Shown: piece after piece, positions 63,640 to 64,000 of the stretch
Position numbering within the stretch: position 1 is the first letter of the stretch
Layout: each line of letters opens with the position of its first letter
NCBI GenBank assembly: GCA_934045075.1
Contig: OW203723.1
Location: 24,703,615-24,767,614, forward strand
Reading direction: 5' to 3'
DNA length: 64,000 nt
From: Yponomeuta sedellus
Lineage: Eukaryota > Arthropoda > Insecta > Lepidoptera > Yponomeutidae
Position numbers and translations under genes: made by a program
The notes under the pieces: model-generated
Seen by the model: only the letters and a program-made list of their open reading frames with translations
What the model was told of the DNA's origin: nothing
Database searches by the model: none

Positions 63640-63885
63640 GACTGCCTCGGTGGTCTAGCGGTATGACGTCTGAGTCCCGCTGTAGGGGTACCTAAATTAC
63701 TACTTAAAATAAATTAAATTATTAAATTATTACTACGCGATTAAGCCCCGAAAATATTCTAACTAGGGGTACCTAAATTTGTACAAAGGGCCTCGGACTG
63801 GTTGTAGTCCACTTTCATGATGTCCTGGTCTGGTTATCATAGCATAGGGTATCGTAGTTTGGAACCACGATAAGTGATTGTGTTG
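63640..63885 (+). mobile_element. tRNA-derived SINE with an internal insertion
   Basis: TGCCTCGGTGGTCTAGCGGT (A-box-like), then AGGGGTACCTAAATT present twice (63685 and 63765) around about 65 bp of AT-rich DNA. Then GGGCCTCGGACTGGTTGTAG, TGATGTCCTGGTCTGGTTAT, GGGTATCGTAGTTTGGAACC. The duplicated AGGGGTACCTAAATT is probably a target-site duplication. Related to SINE-B/D tails. Confidence 0.55.
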
Positions 63886-64000
63886 TGTGGAAGTTATTTA
63901 TTTATTTATAATATATTAGCTTTAACTCGCGGCTTGGCCCGCGTTACAAATTATGCTACAGGAACGCATTACCAGTATATCAAGTATCGTATGTTTCAAT

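Overview
This window looks like nuclear DNA of a lepidopteran insect (moth or butterfly). AT-rich non-coding DNA surrounds GC-richer exons with standard GT-AG splice sites. The space between is packed with repeat types I associate with Lepidoptera: tRNA-derived and 5S-rRNA-derived SINEs, RTE-like and Jockey/CR1-like LINE tails, and TA-flanked MITEs. There is no bacterial, plasmid or CRISPR content. Repeat names such as SINE-A or MITE-1 are local labels, because no repeat library could be searched.

Two host genes are recognisable, both on the + strand. (1) Positions 296-11570 hold eight exons forming the 3' end of a gene I read as RPGRIP1L (fantom), a ciliary transition-zone C2-domain protein. 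The splice phases chain without conflict (0/0, 0/0, 0/1, 1/1, 1/0, 0/1, 1/2, 2/stop). The last three exons form the C-terminal RPGR-interaction C2 domain, ending in TGA at 11568-11570. The 5' part of the gene lies before position 1. (2) From 55052 begins a giant initiator exon of 1535 codons (to 59656), a 301-bp intron, and a second exon (59958-60073) that starts an SH3 domain. I interpret this as the N-terminus of the muscle M-line protein Unc-89/obscurin. Its main feature is about 32 tandem 14-15-residue repeats with the core FVPGQ. The rest of the gene lies beyond 64000, and 60074-64000 is intron.

The roughly 43 kb between the genes (11.6-54.8 kb) has no gene I can name. It holds one GC-rich exon candidate (30.14-30.25 kb), two GC-rich patches that could be promoters or 5' exons (12.6-12.8 and 15.2-15.5 kb), and dozens of mobile-element pieces. 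These include a PIF/Harbinger element with a TAA target-site duplication carrying part of a MADF domain, two decayed THAP domains (inside the introns of gene 1), several TIR elements with TA duplications, and nested insertions that give a relative order of transposition.

The two genes have no obvious functional link. The most interesting items are the FVPGQ repeat region with its three N-terminal CRIT-type motifs, the abundant 5S-derived SINE family, and the Harbinger-MADF element. Family names rest on recognition of motifs and layout by eye.
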